Source of the DNA: Dehalococcoidia bacterium
GTDB taxonomy: Bacteria; Chloroflexota; Dehalococcoidia; SM23-28-2; RBG-16-64-32
Direction of reading: 5' to 3'
Length of the DNA: 64,000 nucleotides
Assembly (NCBI GenBank): GCA_030649945.1
Contig: JAUSFE010000084.1
Location: forward strand, 1-64,000
Positions 51,854 through 61,598 of the stretch are shown one piece after another (position 1 is the first letter of the stretch; each line of letters starts with the position of its first letter). The notes under the pieces were generated by a model. That model was not told the DNA's origin and did not search any database. It saw only the letters and a program-made list of their open reading frames with translations. Both the position numbers and the translations under genes were made by a program.

Positions 51854-53075
51854 CGGTCACCTCGTCGAAGATCTTCTTCAGCTTCTCGTTCCGCCGCTGA
51901 ATAGAGTGACGTCCCCGCTCCACGTCGTGCCTCGCTGCCCGGCCCATCGCGTGTCGTTGCTCAGCATTTTCGATGAGCCGCACGAGCGCGACGGCGAGGT
52001 CGTCCACGACCCGCGGGTCGACCCTGCGGATCGCTCGGTTGAACTCGCGGCGGCGGGCCGTCACAACGCTGGGAATCCAGGTGCCGGCGCCTTCGTAGTA
52101 GGGGACGGAGGCCGAGCCGTCCACCACGATCCCCGTCTTGCCGTCCTCAACCAGCTCGGCGTTGGCATAGACGTCGGTGGTCACCACCGGCAGCTCGTAG
52201 CTCATGGCATCCAGGATCACTCCCCAGGGCGGCACCTGGTGCGATGGGAACAGGAAGATATCGGCCGCCTTGAACTCCTCCTCCATCTCCGGCCAGGTGA
52301 GCACCTGCTCCAGGAACCGGATGCCGGGCACCGCATCGTACCGGCGCCGCACCTCCGGTGGGACAGCGGCCCGCATCACCAGCTCCAGCTGGGGGTACCG
52401 CGGTTTCAGGCGCGCGTAGGTCTCCAGCGCCTCCTGGCCGCCCTTCTGATAGAAACCGTAGAGGTACGCCCCCGGCAGCCGGCCGGCGAGGAACCCCCGC
52501 GGGGCGTTGGCGGAGCCGGCGAAGAGTATCCTCACCCGGTCGTCCCTGTGCACTTTCGTGAACTGCTTGCCGTGCACCGCTATCGGCACAACGTCGATCT
52601 TGTGCGCGAAGCCGCGGCAATCGAGGTTCGCCAGGATGGACCGCCGGGCGGGCTCGCACCAGGTGACGATCTTGCGGCAGTGGGGCGAGCCGAGGAGACG
52701 CTCGATAACCCCTTTGAAGCGGCGCAACTGCTTCACCTCGAAGCCGGCCAGCATGTGTGCCCACTCCACGTTCAGCACCCACGGCTCCTGGCGGAACACG
52801 GTGTGGTTGTAGGCGTAGGTGAGGCTGGCGCCCTCTGGAGGTTTGGCGAACTTGGACTCCAGCCAGGCTTTCAACAGCGGCACCGGCAACAGCTTGCTCG
52901 CCAGCACCGGCAGGTTGTGGATGATCAGATCGCTGCCCGTTGGCACGGCGGCCAGACGGTCCCAGGCCCTGCCGCCGGTAACGAACTCGTATCCCCGTGG
53001 GGGATAGCGCATCAGCTCACGGTGAGCGGAATGAATGCGCCCTGACGGCTCGAAATAGACTTGCCTTACCGTCAT
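51837..53075 (-). CDS. Family 4-like glycosyltransferase
   Basis: 412 residues. The C-terminal half has the GT-B donor-binding domain: RILFAGSANAPRGF, PGIRFLEQVLTWPEMEEEFKAADIFLFPSHQVPP and GVILDAMSYELPVVTTDVYANAELVEDGKTGIVV (given in parts), with the usual E-x7-E region altered. The N-terminal half is divergent and contains AYNHTVFRQEPWVLNVEWAHM. Cytoplasmic enzyme that adds a sugar to a lipid-linked acceptor. ATG start overlaps the DegT aminotransferase stop by 4 bases. Confidence 0.8.
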   Translation of the reverse strand: MTVRQVYFEPSGRIHSAHRELMRYPPRGYEFVTGGRAWDRLAAVPTGSDLIIHNLPVLASKLLPVPLLKAWLESKFAKPPEGASLTYAYNHTVFRQEPWVLNVEWAHMLAGFEVKQLRRFKGVIERLLGSPHCRKIVTWCEPARRSILANLDCRGFAHKIDVVPIAVHGKQFTKVHRDDRVRILFAGSANAPRGFLAGRLPGAYLYGFYQKGGQEALETYARLKPRYPQLELVMRAAVPPEVRRRYDAVPGIRFLEQVLTWPEMEEEFKAADIFLFPSHQVPPWGVILDAMSYELPVVTTDVYANAELVEDGKTGIVVDGSASVPYYEGAGTWIPSVVTARRREFNRAIRRVDPRVVDDLAVALVRLIENAEQRHAMGRAARHDVERGRHSIQRRNEKLKKIFDEVTDGADV

Positions 53076-54208
53076 GGCGCTCTGAAGAATTCCCAGACCT
53101 TCTCACAGACGAAGGCGATCTGATCCTCCCCCAGCATGGGCGCCGATGGGAGGGAGAGCCCGCGCCGGTACGCCCGCTCCGCGTTGGGGAAATCGCCCGT
53201 GACGTCGTAGCAGGGCTGCATGTGAACCGGCAGGTAGAAGCGTCGGCAGCCGATGCCGTTCGCCTCCAGGTGCGCGATCAGGCTGTCCGGGTCGTCCACC
53301 AGCACGTTGACCCTGTGCGGCACGATGAAGGAGCGGGGGTCCCGGTAGGTGAACTCCAGCCCTGGCAACCCCTCCAGCAGACGGCGGTAGAGGTCCGCGT
53401 TCTCCCTCTTCCTGCGCACGATGGTCTCCAGCTTGCCCAACTGGGCCACGCCCACCGCCCCCTGCAGCTCCGTGATCCGCAGGTTGTAGCCCACCCGGTC
53501 GTGGACATACATCCCCCGCTCCAGCCGGCCGTCGTTCTTCAGCATCAACAGCTCCTCGTACAGCTGGTCGGAGCTGGTGAGCACGGCCCCTCCCTCGCCC
53601 AGCGTGATGGACTTATCAGTGAAGAAGGAGAGACAGCCGATCTCCCCGAAGGAGCCGACGGGCTTCCCCTGGAACTTCACGGCCAGCCCCTGGGCCGCGT
53701 CCTCGATCACCGGCAGAGCGTGCCGGGCGGCGACGGCCATGATGGCGTCCATGTCTGCCGCCTGGCCGTAAAGGTGGACCGGTATGATCGCCTTCGTGCG
53801 CGGCGTGATCGCCCGCTCCGCCGCCTGGGCGTCGATGTTCAGCGTCCGGGCATCAATATCGACGAGAACGGGCGTGGCCCCGGCCAGCCGTATGGAGCTG
53901 ACGCTGGCGATGAACGTGAAGCTGGGCACGATCACCTCGTCGCCCGGGCCGATGCCCAGCGCCTTCATGGCGATGATCAGGGCGCCGGTGCAGTTGGACA
54001 CTGCCAGGGCGTACTTGACGCCGTGCAGCTTCGCCAGCCGCCTCTCGAACTCCCTCGTCTTCGCCCCCTCGGAGATCCAGTTCGCCCGGATCACCTCCGT
54101 CAGTTGGGCCAGCTCTTCGTCGCCCAGCCAGGGTTCGTAGTAGGGAATCCTCTCGCCCTTAATCTTCTCCTCGTACTCGTAGTAGGCCGTCGCCGTCTTC
54201 TGGGTCAC
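53072..54208 (-). CDS. DegT/DnrJ/EryC1-family PLP sugar aminotransferase
   Basis: 378 residues, PLP-dependent transamination of a keto-sugar nucleotide to an amino sugar. The PLP lysine is Lys199 in SFFTDKSITLGEGG; Asp170 (VIEDAAQG) contacts the pyridine N; SNCTGAL and PSFTFIASV are further family marks. Full length. Lys at the expected place implies an aminotransferase and not a PMP dehydratase (which has His). The locus therefore makes at least one amino sugar such as a perosamine-type residue. ATG start 27 bases after the upstream epimerase gene. Confidence 0.92.
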   Translation of the reverse strand: MTQKTATAYYEYEEKIKGERIPYYEPWLGDEELAQLTEVIRANWISEGAKTREFERRLAKLHGVKYALAVSNCTGALIIAMKALGIGPGDEVIVPSFTFIASVSSIRLAGATPVLVDIDARTLNIDAQAAERAITPRTKAIIPVHLYGQAADMDAIMAVAARHALPVIEDAAQGLAVKFQGKPVGSFGEIGCLSFFTDKSITLGEGGAVLTSSDQLYEELLMLKNDGRLERGMYVHDRVGYNLRITELQGAVGVAQLGKLETIVRRKRENADLYRRLLEGLPGLEFTYRDPRSFIVPHRVNVLVDDPDSLIAHLEANGIGCRRFYLPVHMQPCYDVTGDFPNAERAYRRGLSLPSAPMLGEDQIAFVCEKVWEFFRAP

Positions 54209-54235
54209 TGCAGTTCCTCCTCTTCTAAAGTCCTG

Positions 54236-55288
54236 TCACGGCGCCGGGGAACCGCGGCCTCCGCCGACGCCATGGAGCGTTCGCTGTTCCTGTCCCGCCA
54301 GCCGTGCGGCTATGTTGTCGTACACCTGGCGCAGGCCGTCCCGCAGTGGCACTTGCGGCCCCCAGCCGTCCAGCAGCCGTCTCGCCTCAGAGCAGTCCAC
54401 GGCCTGGCCCCACACCGGCGTCTCCGCCGGCGTCAGCACGATCTCGATCTCCTTGCCGGATAGAGACACCACCTCTCTCGCCAGATCGATGATGCGGATG
54501 CTGGTCTCGCTGCCGATATTCAAGGGGCCCAGGAGCCGGCTGCCGTCCAGCTTCTCCGCCGCCGCCAGCATCGCCCGCACGACATCGCTGACGTAGCAGT
54601 AGGAGCGCGTCTCCAGGCCGCTGCCGCGGATGGTGAACGGCTGGAGCTGCGGGTACTGGATTGCCCTGTACACGAGGACCGGCAGGATAGAGCCGCGCTC
54701 CAGGTCGAAGCTCTGGTGCGGTCCGTATACGCCGATCAGGCGGAGAGCGGCGCCCCGGAGCCCGGGATGCTCCCGCGCTGCGCCCTCCAGCAGCTTCTCG
54801 CCGAATAGCTTCGCCCAGCCGTACGCGTTGGGCGGGTCCGCTGGATACGCCTGCGCTTCCCTCAACGCCGGCGCCTCGGGGTCCCGCTGCAGCTCGGCGG
54901 GGTAGACGAACACGCTGCTGGCGTACACGTAGCGCGCGACGCCACAGCGGGCGGCCGCCATCAGCACATTCGCGTCGATGGCGCAGTTTTCGGCGAGGAC
55001 GGACGCCGGGTGATCGGCGTAATAGCTTATCGCCCCCACCCGCGAGGCCAGGTGGAACACGGTATCGATGCCCTCACAAGCCGCGCGGCAGGCCTCCCGC
55101 TCCAGCAGGTCCGCCGGCACGAATTCGATGCGATCGAGCCAGGCGGCGATGCTGTCCAGGCGGCCGCGTTCCAGGTTGTCCGCGACCCGCACCCTCGCCT
55201 CCAGCCCCAGGAGCGCCTCGACAAGGTTGGCGCCGATGAACCCGCTGCCGCCGGTCACCAGGACCGGCCTCCCCCGCCAGAAGCTCAT
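54236..55288 (-). CDS. NAD-dependent epimerase/dehydratase, GDP-mannose 3',5'-epimerase-like
   Basis: 350 residues, extended SDR: TGGSGFIGANLVEALLG (about 12-28), HLASRVGAISYYADHP, SSVFVYP, Tyr/Lys in YGWAKLFGEKLLEG. Similarity in IRGSGLETRSYCYVSDV and the tail suggests the GDP-mannose-3',5'-epimerase/GDP-sugar group. I start at ATG 55288, which overlaps the preceding stop (ATGA); the frame extends 17 codons upstream without homology. Product sugar unknown. Confidence 0.84.
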   Translation of the reverse strand: MSFWRGRPVLVTGGSGFIGANLVEALLGLEARVRVADNLERGRLDSIAAWLDRIEFVPADLLEREACRAACEGIDTVFHLASRVGAISYYADHPASVLAENCAIDANVLMAAARCGVARYVYASSVFVYPAELQRDPEAPALREAQAYPADPPNAYGWAKLFGEKLLEGAAREHPGLRGAALRLIGVYGPHQSFDLERGSILPVLVYRAIQYPQLQPFTIRGSGLETRSYCYVSDVVRAMLAAAEKLDGSRLLGPLNIGSETSIRIIDLAREVVSLSGKEIEIVLTPAETPVWGQAVDCSEARRLLDGWGPQVPLRDGLRQVYDNIAARLAGQEQRTLHGVGGGRGSPAP

Positions 55289-56265
55289 CGCCTGGGCTCT
55301 CCCGGCGTCACAGGCGCCGCCCGCTGCGAGCGGTACCACTCGACCGTGCGCTCTAACCCCTCCCGCAGGCTGACCCGCGGCGCGAAGCCCAGGTCCCGCC
55401 GCGCCTTGGTGATATCGAACCAGCGCCGCTGCTGGCCCTCGGGTTGGTCCGCTTCCCAGGTCACCCGCCCCCGAAAGCCCGTCACCTCGGTCAGCATCGC
55501 CGCCAGCTCCCGGATGGACGTCTCCGCACCACTGGACAGATTCACCACCTCGGTCCGGTCGTATCCTTCGGCGGCTGCCAGCATGCCCAGGGCGGCATCG
55601 CCGGCGTAGATGAAGTCCCGGGTAGCGTCACCGCTGCCCCAGACCTGCACGCTCTCCTCCCGGGCCTCCACCGCCCGCAGGAACTTGGCGACCAGCGAAG
55701 CGATCACCGTCGCCTCGGCGGGGTCAGACTTGTCGTGCGGGCCGTAGAGGTTGCCCGGGATGGCGATGATGGAGACGAACCCGTATTGTTCGTAGTACGC
55801 CCGGGCCTGGATCTGGAGGAGCCGTTTGGCCAGGGCATACGGCGCCGTCTCCGCCTGCGGCGGCCCATCCCACAGGCTCTCCTCCCGCAGCGGCAGCGGC
55901 GCCCCCTCCGGATAGCCGCAGCCGGGCCCGGCGGCGACGAACCGCCGCACGCCCAGCCGCTGGGCGTGGTGCAACATAAACGTCCCCATCGTCAGGTTGT
56001 CATAGAAGAAGCCGGCCGGGCGCTCCCGGTTGGCCCGGATGCCCCCCACGGAGCCCGCGAGGTGGAACACGATATCCGGCCGCGTCGTTTCCAGCAGCCG
56101 GATGGCCCCGTCCTCCTGCGTAAGGTCATAATCGCGGCTGCGGACGACGAAGGGGTCGTCGCAACCATGCTCCCGCAGCGCCTGCACCAGGTGGCAGCCC
56201 AGCAGGCCGGCGCCCCCGGTCACTGTTACCCGCTTCCCGCGCCAGTACGACACGTGCTCCTCCAT
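55285..56265 (-). CDS. GDP-L-fucose-synthase-like epimerase/reductase, copy 1
   Basis: 326 residues of the Fcl/WcaG family: TGGAGLLGCHLVQAL (about 15-29), HLAGSVGGIRANRERPAGFFYDN, GSGCxYP-type GPGCGYPEGAP, and Tyr/Lys in YALAKRLLQIQ. These enzymes act on GDP-4-keto-6-deoxy sugars by 3,5-epimerisation and/or 4-reduction. Normal catalytic Cys context (GCGYP) is kept. Close paralogue of 62484-63437. Adjacent GmhA/HddA make heptose or 6-deoxyheptose derivatives plausible substrates. Gap to next gene is nil. Confidence 0.88.
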   Translation of the reverse strand: MEEHVSYWRGKRVTVTGGAGLLGCHLVQALREHGCDDPFVVRSRDYDLTQEDGAIRLLETTRPDIVFHLAGSVGGIRANRERPAGFFYDNLTMGTFMLHHAQRLGVRRFVAAGPGCGYPEGAPLPLREESLWDGPPQAETAPYALAKRLLQIQARAYYEQYGFVSIIAIPGNLYGPHDKSDPAEATVIASLVAKFLRAVEAREESVQVWGSGDATRDFIYAGDAALGMLAAAEGYDRTEVVNLSSGAETSIRELAAMLTEVTGFRGRVTWEADQPEGQQRRWFDITKARRDLGFAPRVSLREGLERTVEWYRSQRAAPVTPGEPRR

Positions 56266-57222
56266 CTAGCCACCGCTTTCCCTGCGCCGGGCCAGGCAGT
56301 ACAGCATCTGCCCCGGCGCTTTGACGGCCTTCAGCGCCGTGAGCAGCGGCCAGTCCAGGACCCTGGCCACCGGCAGTCTGGCGCGCCCCAGCAGGCTGGG
56401 CAGCGACGCGCGCCGGTGGCCGTTGCCGTTGGCCGGCGTTCCCGCCGCCAGGGCACGCTTGAGCGCGCGCACCGGCGGCAGCCGGTCCATCCAGTCGATG
56501 GCCAGATAACCCCCGTCGGTGAACTCCTCCATCTTGGCTACGGAGAAGCCGTTCCCCTCCAGGAAGTTCGCCAGCGACCGCTTGTTCCAGCGGGTCAGGT
56601 GGTGTGGCGGGTAGTCCCAGGGCTCGCGCAGGTTGGGGCGGCGATCGCGGTTGGGCTCGTTGATGGCCAGCCACCCCCCGGGCGCCAGGAGCTCCCGCAC
56701 CAGCGCCAGGAACGGCCGCGGCGCGTCCACGTGCTCCAGCACATCGAAGGCCGTGATCACGTCGAACCCGGCCGCGAAGCCCATCTCCGCCCTCGCTTGA
56801 TGAAAGTCTTCCAGGGTCATCACGTACGCGTGCTCAAGGCCGAACCGCTCCCGGGCCAGGGCGATCGCCTGCGGGTTGAAGTCCAGCCCCGCCACGCGGT
56901 AGTGGCGTTGGGCTACGGCCAGGAACCCTCCTTCCGCGCAGCCCACGTCCAGGAGAGCGCCGCCCGCCGCCGGCCGGTCCCGCAGGAAGCGGCGGTGGGG
57001 TTCCCTCAGCATCTCCTCCGGCTTCCTGGCCGAAGCGACGAGAAGGCGCACCCGCGTCTCCACGTCCTCCTCATACCAGGACGACCCCGGGTTGCTCAGG
57101 GGATGGGCGAAGACTACCTCGCACAGCGGGCAAAGGTACAGGGTGAACGCCCCTTTGCGCTCCTGCAGGCGCGGCTCCGTCTCCGCCTGGCACACCGGGC
57201 AGGTGAGATTCATCGCGATCAT
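56266..57222 (-). CDS. Class I SAM methyltransferase with N-terminal zinc ribbon
   Basis: 318 residues. CPVCQAE and LCPLCEVVF (about 8-36) form a zinc-ribbon-like start, as in sugar C- or O-methyltransferases of cell-surface loci. The SAM site is LLDVGCAEGGFL (about 89-100), then DVLEHVDAP and GWLAINEPNRDRRP. The C-terminus has a hydrophobic segment (VLDWPLLTALKAVKAPG) that may bind the membrane. Start ATG 57222 (GGAGG 7 bases upstream) chosen over ATG 57213. Overlaps the upstream GT4 by 4 bases. Confidence 0.85.
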   Translation of the reverse strand: MIAMNLTCPVCQAETEPRLQERKGAFTLYLCPLCEVVFAHPLSNPGSSWYEEDVETRVRLLVASARKPEEMLREPHRRFLRDRPAAGGALLDVGCAEGGFLAVAQRHYRVAGLDFNPQAIALARERFGLEHAYVMTLEDFHQARAEMGFAAGFDVITAFDVLEHVDAPRPFLALVRELLAPGGWLAINEPNRDRRPNLREPWDYPPHHLTRWNKRSLANFLEGNGFSVAKMEEFTDGGYLAIDWMDRLPPVRALKRALAAGTPANGNGHRRASLPSLLGRARLPVARVLDWPLLTALKAVKAPGQMLYCLARRRESGG

Positions 57223-58484
57223 GGGCTGCCTCCTTCGCGGGCCTCGCCCAGCCCCTTCCGGGAAAGGGCGGCGCCGGGCCCACCAGTCCTCCTCAGGCGG
57301 ACGGGCCGGCCGGCGAACCGGGCATAGGCGTCCATGGTGAGCTCCGCCATCCGCTCCCACCGGCGCTCCCTGAATACGAACCTGCGGCCCTCCCGGCCCA
57401 TCGCCCGGCGGCGGTCCGGGTCTCGCAGGAGAGTCACGATGGCCTCCGCCAGCGCGGCGTGGTCTCCCGGCGGCGCCAGGATGCCGGCGCCCGGCGGCAC
57501 GTTCTCGCGCACCGGGCCGATATCCGAGGCCACCACCGGCCTGCCCGCAGCCATCGCCTCCAGCACGCTCAGCCCCTGGGATTCCCACAGCGAAGGCATT
57601 ACGAACACGTCGCAGAGGCTGTACAGGCGGCGCAAGTCCTCCGGCGGTACGGCGCCCAGCAGCCGGCAGCGGCCGGCCAGGCCCAGGTCGCGGGCCATCT
57701 CTCTTACCCTTGTCGCGTAAGCCGCGTCGCTGGCCTGCCCCACCAGGAGCAGCCGCGCCTCCGGCAGCAGGTCGGCCACCAGGCGCATCGCCTGAACCAG
57801 GCCGGCCTGGTTCTTGTACGGGGCCAGGCGCGCCACGCTGAGGACCAGGGGAGCGCCGCCGGGCGCGTGGCGCCGTCTGAACGCCGCGGGCACCGGGACG
57901 CGGGCCAGGTACGCCTCGTCTACGCCGATGGGGACCGCCTGCAGCTTCCGGGCGGGCACTCCTAGATACGCCGAAAGGTTGTGGGCCACCGCCGCGCTGT
58001 CGGTGATGACGCCGTCGGCGCGACGCAGGGAGAGCATCTCCATCAGGTACTTCACCCGCTGCAGGCGGGAGCGACAGAGGCGCCGGCTGCCCCAGGTGGG
58101 ATTGTGGGAGCTGAAGACCGCCAGGGCTCCATAGCGACGGGCCACAGCCAGGCCGCCGGCGGCCGCGAACTGCCCATGGAAATGCACCACGTCGTACGGT
58201 TCCTCGGCCAGGAGTTCTGCCAGCTTGCGGGCCGCCGCCCGCTGGAAGCGCAGCTGGCGCAGAGCGTGAACGAGGGGGTTGCGCCGGTCCACGGGGAACC
58301 GCAGGGGCACCTCGGCCACCCGGTAGGGCACGGGCGGCCTCTCCTCGTCCACGATGTCGATGACCGTGACCTGATGGCCCAGGCGGCTCTGCGCCACCGA
58401 CAGGTGGTGCACGGTGCTCTCCACGCCGGCCCCGCGCGTGGACGGCACCGGCTCGGCCCCTGGGGCCACGCGGCAGATCCTCAT
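57219..58484 (-). CDS. Family 4 glycosyltransferase
   Basis: 421 residues of GT-B fold. N-terminal acceptor domain with GVESTVHHLSVAQSRLGHQV and DVVHFHGQFAAAGGL; C-terminal donor domain with LSVARLAPYKNQ, LLGAVPPEDLRRLYSLCDVFVMPS and the E-x7-E region ESQGLSVLEAMAAGRPVV. Full length and with all motifs, so probably active. Start ATG 58484; upstream codons overlap the DUF4012 gene region without homology. It adds a sugar to the glycan on the cytoplasmic side. Confidence 0.9.
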   Translation of the reverse strand: MRICRVAPGAEPVPSTRGAGVESTVHHLSVAQSRLGHQVTVIDIVDEERPPVPYRVAEVPLRFPVDRRNPLVHALRQLRFQRAAARKLAELLAEEPYDVVHFHGQFAAAGGLAVARRYGALAVFSSHNPTWGSRRLCRSRLQRVKYLMEMLSLRRADGVITDSAAVAHNLSAYLGVPARKLQAVPIGVDEAYLARVPVPAAFRRRHAPGGAPLVLSVARLAPYKNQAGLVQAMRLVADLLPEARLLLVGQASDAAYATRVREMARDLGLAGRCRLLGAVPPEDLRRLYSLCDVFVMPSLWESQGLSVLEAMAAGRPVVASDIGPVRENVPPGAGILAPPGDHAALAEAIVTLLRDPDRRRAMGREGRRFVFRERRWERMAELTMDAYARFAGRPVRLRRTGGPGAALSRKGLGEAREGGSP

Positions 58485-58509
58485 CGCCGGACCGCCCTCG
58501 CTGTCGCCA

Positions 58510-60447
58510 TTACCACTCGTACCGGACCACCAGCTCGCGGTCCCGGGAAAGGTCCGTCTCAACGGCCGGCGGGTTACCCTCCAGCCGCCGGCCGTCCAGC
58601 CACATCGAGACCACGCGCGCTCCCTCCGGGGGACGCACGGTGATCGCCAGCGGCAGGGCGGCGGAGCCGGGCTGCTTCTGGACCAGCAGTTTGTACTCGC
58701 CCCCGCTGGAGACGCCGGCAACGGCCGGCACATCGTAGACAAAGCGCGCCTCCGCTTGCGCCCCCGCCGGCAGCGCCACGTAGCGCCCGAACGATGCCTT
58801 GCCGTCCTCCAGCGCGATCTCCTCCGGCCCCGCGCTGCCACCGTTCAGCCGCAGGTCCACCAGCTGGGCGGCCGGCGGCGCCAGGACCCGCAGGTAGTCG
58901 CCGTAGAACCCCTGCCCCATCAGCCTCTCCACAGCGCCGGGGTCGCGGCCACGCGCCCACTCCGGCAGGCCGTTCCGATAGCTGACGTCCAGGGTATGGC
59001 GGGCGGCGCCCGTCCAGTCCAGCTCCACCGCCAACTGGGCCGTCTCCTCAACCACCAGGTTCAGCTTCGTGCTGTGGACGCTGGCATCCACCAGCATCAG
59101 GTAGTCGCCCGGCGGGGCCTTCACCTCCGCGGCCCAGCCCAGGTCACGCACGGCATCCTGCAGGCGCGGCTCCGTCGCGTACAAATACAGGTGCTTCGCC
59201 GTGGCCAGGCCGTCCAGCGCCTCCAGGAGGTCGTCCCAGCGCGCGGGCTGCTCGTTGAAAACGCCGTCCAGCACGGTCGCGGCGACGGCTCGGGCGAAGG
59301 CGTGAGACTCCTCCTGTGCCTGCCCGGGCCGGCGCGCCCGCAACAGCGTCTCCTCGGTAACGTTGGCGGCGTCTACCGTTATTCCGTACCCCTCGATCTC
59401 CCTGGGGCCGGCCACGGCCAGCAGCCCCTCCAGGGCGGCGAAGTCCATGCCGATGACGCCGTCCACGGGCGGCGCCCCGGCGCGCTCATAGAAGAACAGC
59501 GCCTGACGGGCAGCGGCCGGGAAGTCGGGCGACCAGGCGGCCAGCGCGAAGTTCCAGCTCCAATCGCGTAACAGATAGCGCTTCAAGGGCCCCGGCGGCT
59601 CGATGTACTCGCCGCCCGTTCTCTCCTGCCAGCGCGCGATGAGATCGTCCACTTCGTGGAAGGAACGCCCAACCACGCGGCCGCCATTGAAGGTGACCAG
59701 CCCGTACACGCCGACGATCCCGCCGCCCGGCAGGAGCTCGGTGTTGTCCAGGCCCAGCACCAGGTAGGTCATCGGCCGCTCCTGGCCCAGCAGTTCCGGC
59801 GCCGCCGTGCGGGCGCTCTCGTACCTCTGGAAGCTGGTCTCCAGCGGCAGCAGCCGCTCGTCCACCCGCTCCACGAACGAAGCCAGCGGCGGCGCGCTGT
59901 GGCGGCCGGCGATCCGGTCGCGCCTCTCCCTGACGGCAGCCAGGCTCTGGCGGATCTCCGCGGTCTGCGGCTCCACGGCCTGCATGAAGTCGATCAGTTC
60001 CTTGCCGACGGGGCCCTTCCCGTCCGCCGATGTGGCTGACAGGGCGCGCAGGACGGAGACGCCGGCCAGCCCGATGCGGCTGGCGTCGTAGCCGATGGCT
60101 GCCAGGTCCCCGGCCGTGGCCACCTGCTCCCCAAGCCAGGGTACCCGCGCGAGGACGGACAGCAGGGGATCGCCGCCGAAAAAGCCGCCGGCGGACCGGA
60201 AGCCGTCGGCCGCGGCCGCCGTGCCTGCTTCGGCCTGCGCCAGCGCGGCGGGCGAGGGCGCCAGCCCCTCCCGCCTCAGCAGCGTCTCCGCCGACACCAA
60301 CCGGCGCTCAGCCGTCAGCATCTCTCGGTACACCAGGAGCAGCCGCACGGCGGTGATGGCCAGGTAGCAGCCGGCGGCCAGGACGAGGCCGAGGGCCAGC
60401 CAGCGCCCGAGCCGGCCGCGGCTGATCGCCGGGAACGTGAGTTGCAA
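58510..60447 (-). CDS. DUF4012 membrane-anchored protein
   Basis: 645 residues with one N-terminal helix (about 15-38) and a large extracytoplasmic part. LVLGLDNTELLPGGGIVGVY (about 229-248) is the core of DUF4012, a domain found mainly in actinobacteria and Chloroflexota near capsule genes, of unknown activity. Residues about 45-130 form a helical membrane-proximal region; the C-terminal about 150 residues are beta-rich. No catalytic motif is evident. Its position in the polysaccharide arm suggests a surface role, perhaps in export or attachment of the glycan. Confidence 0.82.
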   Translation of the reverse strand: MQLTFPAISRGRLGRWLALGLVLAAGCYLAITAVRLLLVYREMLTAERRLVSAETLLRREGLAPSPAALAQAEAGTAAAADGFRSAGGFFGGDPLLSVLARVPWLGEQVATAGDLAAIGYDASRIGLAGVSVLRALSATSADGKGPVGKELIDFMQAVEPQTAEIRQSLAAVRERRDRIAGRHSAPPLASFVERVDERLLPLETSFQRYESARTAAPELLGQERPMTYLVLGLDNTELLPGGGIVGVYGLVTFNGGRVVGRSFHEVDDLIARWQERTGGEYIEPPGPLKRYLLRDWSWNFALAAWSPDFPAAARQALFFYERAGAPPVDGVIGMDFAALEGLLAVAGPREIEGYGITVDAANVTEETLLRARRPGQAQEESHAFARAVAATVLDGVFNEQPARWDDLLEALDGLATAKHLYLYATEPRLQDAVRDLGWAAEVKAPPGDYLMLVDASVHSTKLNLVVEETAQLAVELDWTGAARHTLDVSYRNGLPEWARGRDPGAVERLMGQGFYGDYLRVLAPPAAQLVDLRLNGGSAGPEEIALEDGKASFGRYVALPAGAQAEARFVYDVPAVAGVSSGGEYKLLVQKQPGSAALPLAITVRPPEGARVVSMWLDGRRLEGNPPAVETDLSRDRELVVRYEW

Positions 60448-60485
60448 TCAGCTCTGCCCGCCCTTTAGCGGCCGGCAGCGGTTGC

Positions 60486-61598
60486 TCACGGGCAGGCGCT
60501 TCGCCATACCTGGAGCCCTTCTTCCCTGAAAGCGAAATCAGTGAACTGCCCTCCCATCCGTTCCAGCTTCTCGCGCACGTCGCGCCTGCGGCCCACCTCG
60601 CAGAAGAAGAGGAGGTAGCCGCCGCCGCCGGCGCCCAGCAGCTTGCCGCCGATAGCGCCGTGGCGACGCGCCGTCTCATACATCTCGCTGATCGTGTCGT
60701 CGCTGATGTCCGGGTTGGCCCGCTGCTTGCTCTTCCAGGCCACGTCCAGCAGCGCCCCGAACTCCGTAAGGTTGCCCGTCAGCAGGGCGTCCTTCATGTC
60801 ATAGGCCACGCGCCGCAGCTCTCCCAACCCCGCCACCGTCTCGGCGCGGCCGTCCCGGTACATCCCTTCCTGCTTCTTGATGAGGCCGGCCGAAAAGCGT
60901 GTGCGGCCCGTATAGCAGAGCATCAGATGCTCCTCCAGGTCGTTCAGGATGTCCTGGTCGATCCGCAGCGGGTTCACCACCACCCGCTCCCTGGAGAACT
61001 CGATGAGGTTGAACCCGCCGAAGGCAGTGGTGTACTGGTCTTGCCGGCCGCCGCTGATGCCCAGGTCGCTCCGTTCCACGGCATAGGCGAGCTCTGCTAT
61101 CTCGTATTTGCCGAGGCGGCGTCCCCGCATCTCCGCCAGGGCGCCAATGACGGCGATGGTCATGGAGGCCGAGCCGCCCATGCCGCTGCCCGCCGGCGCG
61201 TCGCTTTGGAGGTAGATGTCCAGGCCGCCGCCCGCGGCGTCATGGCTCTTGCCGTTGCCGCCGGAAGAGCGGCCGTTGAGGCGGGCGATGGCGGCCTTGG
61301 CCAGGTCCAGGGAGCCGTCGTAGATCGGCTCTTCGTCCAACCCGTACTTCACAATCAGGTCGAAGTCCAGAGAGCAGATGCGGACCTGCTGGTCCTGACG
61401 CGGCGCCAGCGTGACCGAAGCGTAGCGGTTTATCGTGCTGCACAGGACGGTGCCGCCGTGCTCCTCGTAGTACGAGGGCAGGTCCGTCCCGCCTCCAGCG
61501 AAGCTGATCCGCAACGGGGCCCGCGCCCGGATCAGGCTGCGGCTAGTAGTAGGACGCGTTGCTGTATGGGTTCGGTAGGCTGATAACTTGTAGGCCAC
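60486..61598 (-). CDS. hddA: D-glycero-D-manno-heptose 7-phosphate kinase (GHMP kinase)
   Basis: 370 residues, GHMP-kinase fold: RISFAGGGTDLPSYYEEHGG (about 31-50) as in HddA-type sugar kinases, ATP loop PAGSGMGGSASM (about 134-145), and KLLGAGGGGYLLFF (motif 3). HddA phosphorylates heptose 7-phosphate at C1 on the way to GDP-D-alpha-heptose; LmbP-like kinases are close. ATG 61598 overlaps the upstream epimerase by 56 bases, and homology begins only at about residue 22 (LIRARAPLRI), so a later non-ATG start is possible. GmhA at the end of the window supplies its substrate. Confidence 0.85.
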   Translation of the reverse strand: MAYKLSAYRTHTATRPTTSRSLIRARAPLRISFAGGGTDLPSYYEEHGGTVLCSTINRYASVTLAPRQDQQVRICSLDFDLIVKYGLDEEPIYDGSLDLAKAAIARLNGRSSGGNGKSHDAAGGGLDIYLQSDAPAGSGMGGSASMTIAVIGALAEMRGRRLGKYEIAELAYAVERSDLGISGGRQDQYTTAFGGFNLIEFSRERVVVNPLRIDQDILNDLEEHLMLCYTGRTRFSAGLIKKQEGMYRDGRAETVAGLGELRRVAYDMKDALLTGNLTEFGALLDVAWKSKQRANPDISDDTISEMYETARRHGAIGGKLLGAGGGGYLLFFCEVGRRRDVREKLERMGGQFTDFAFREEGLQVWRSACP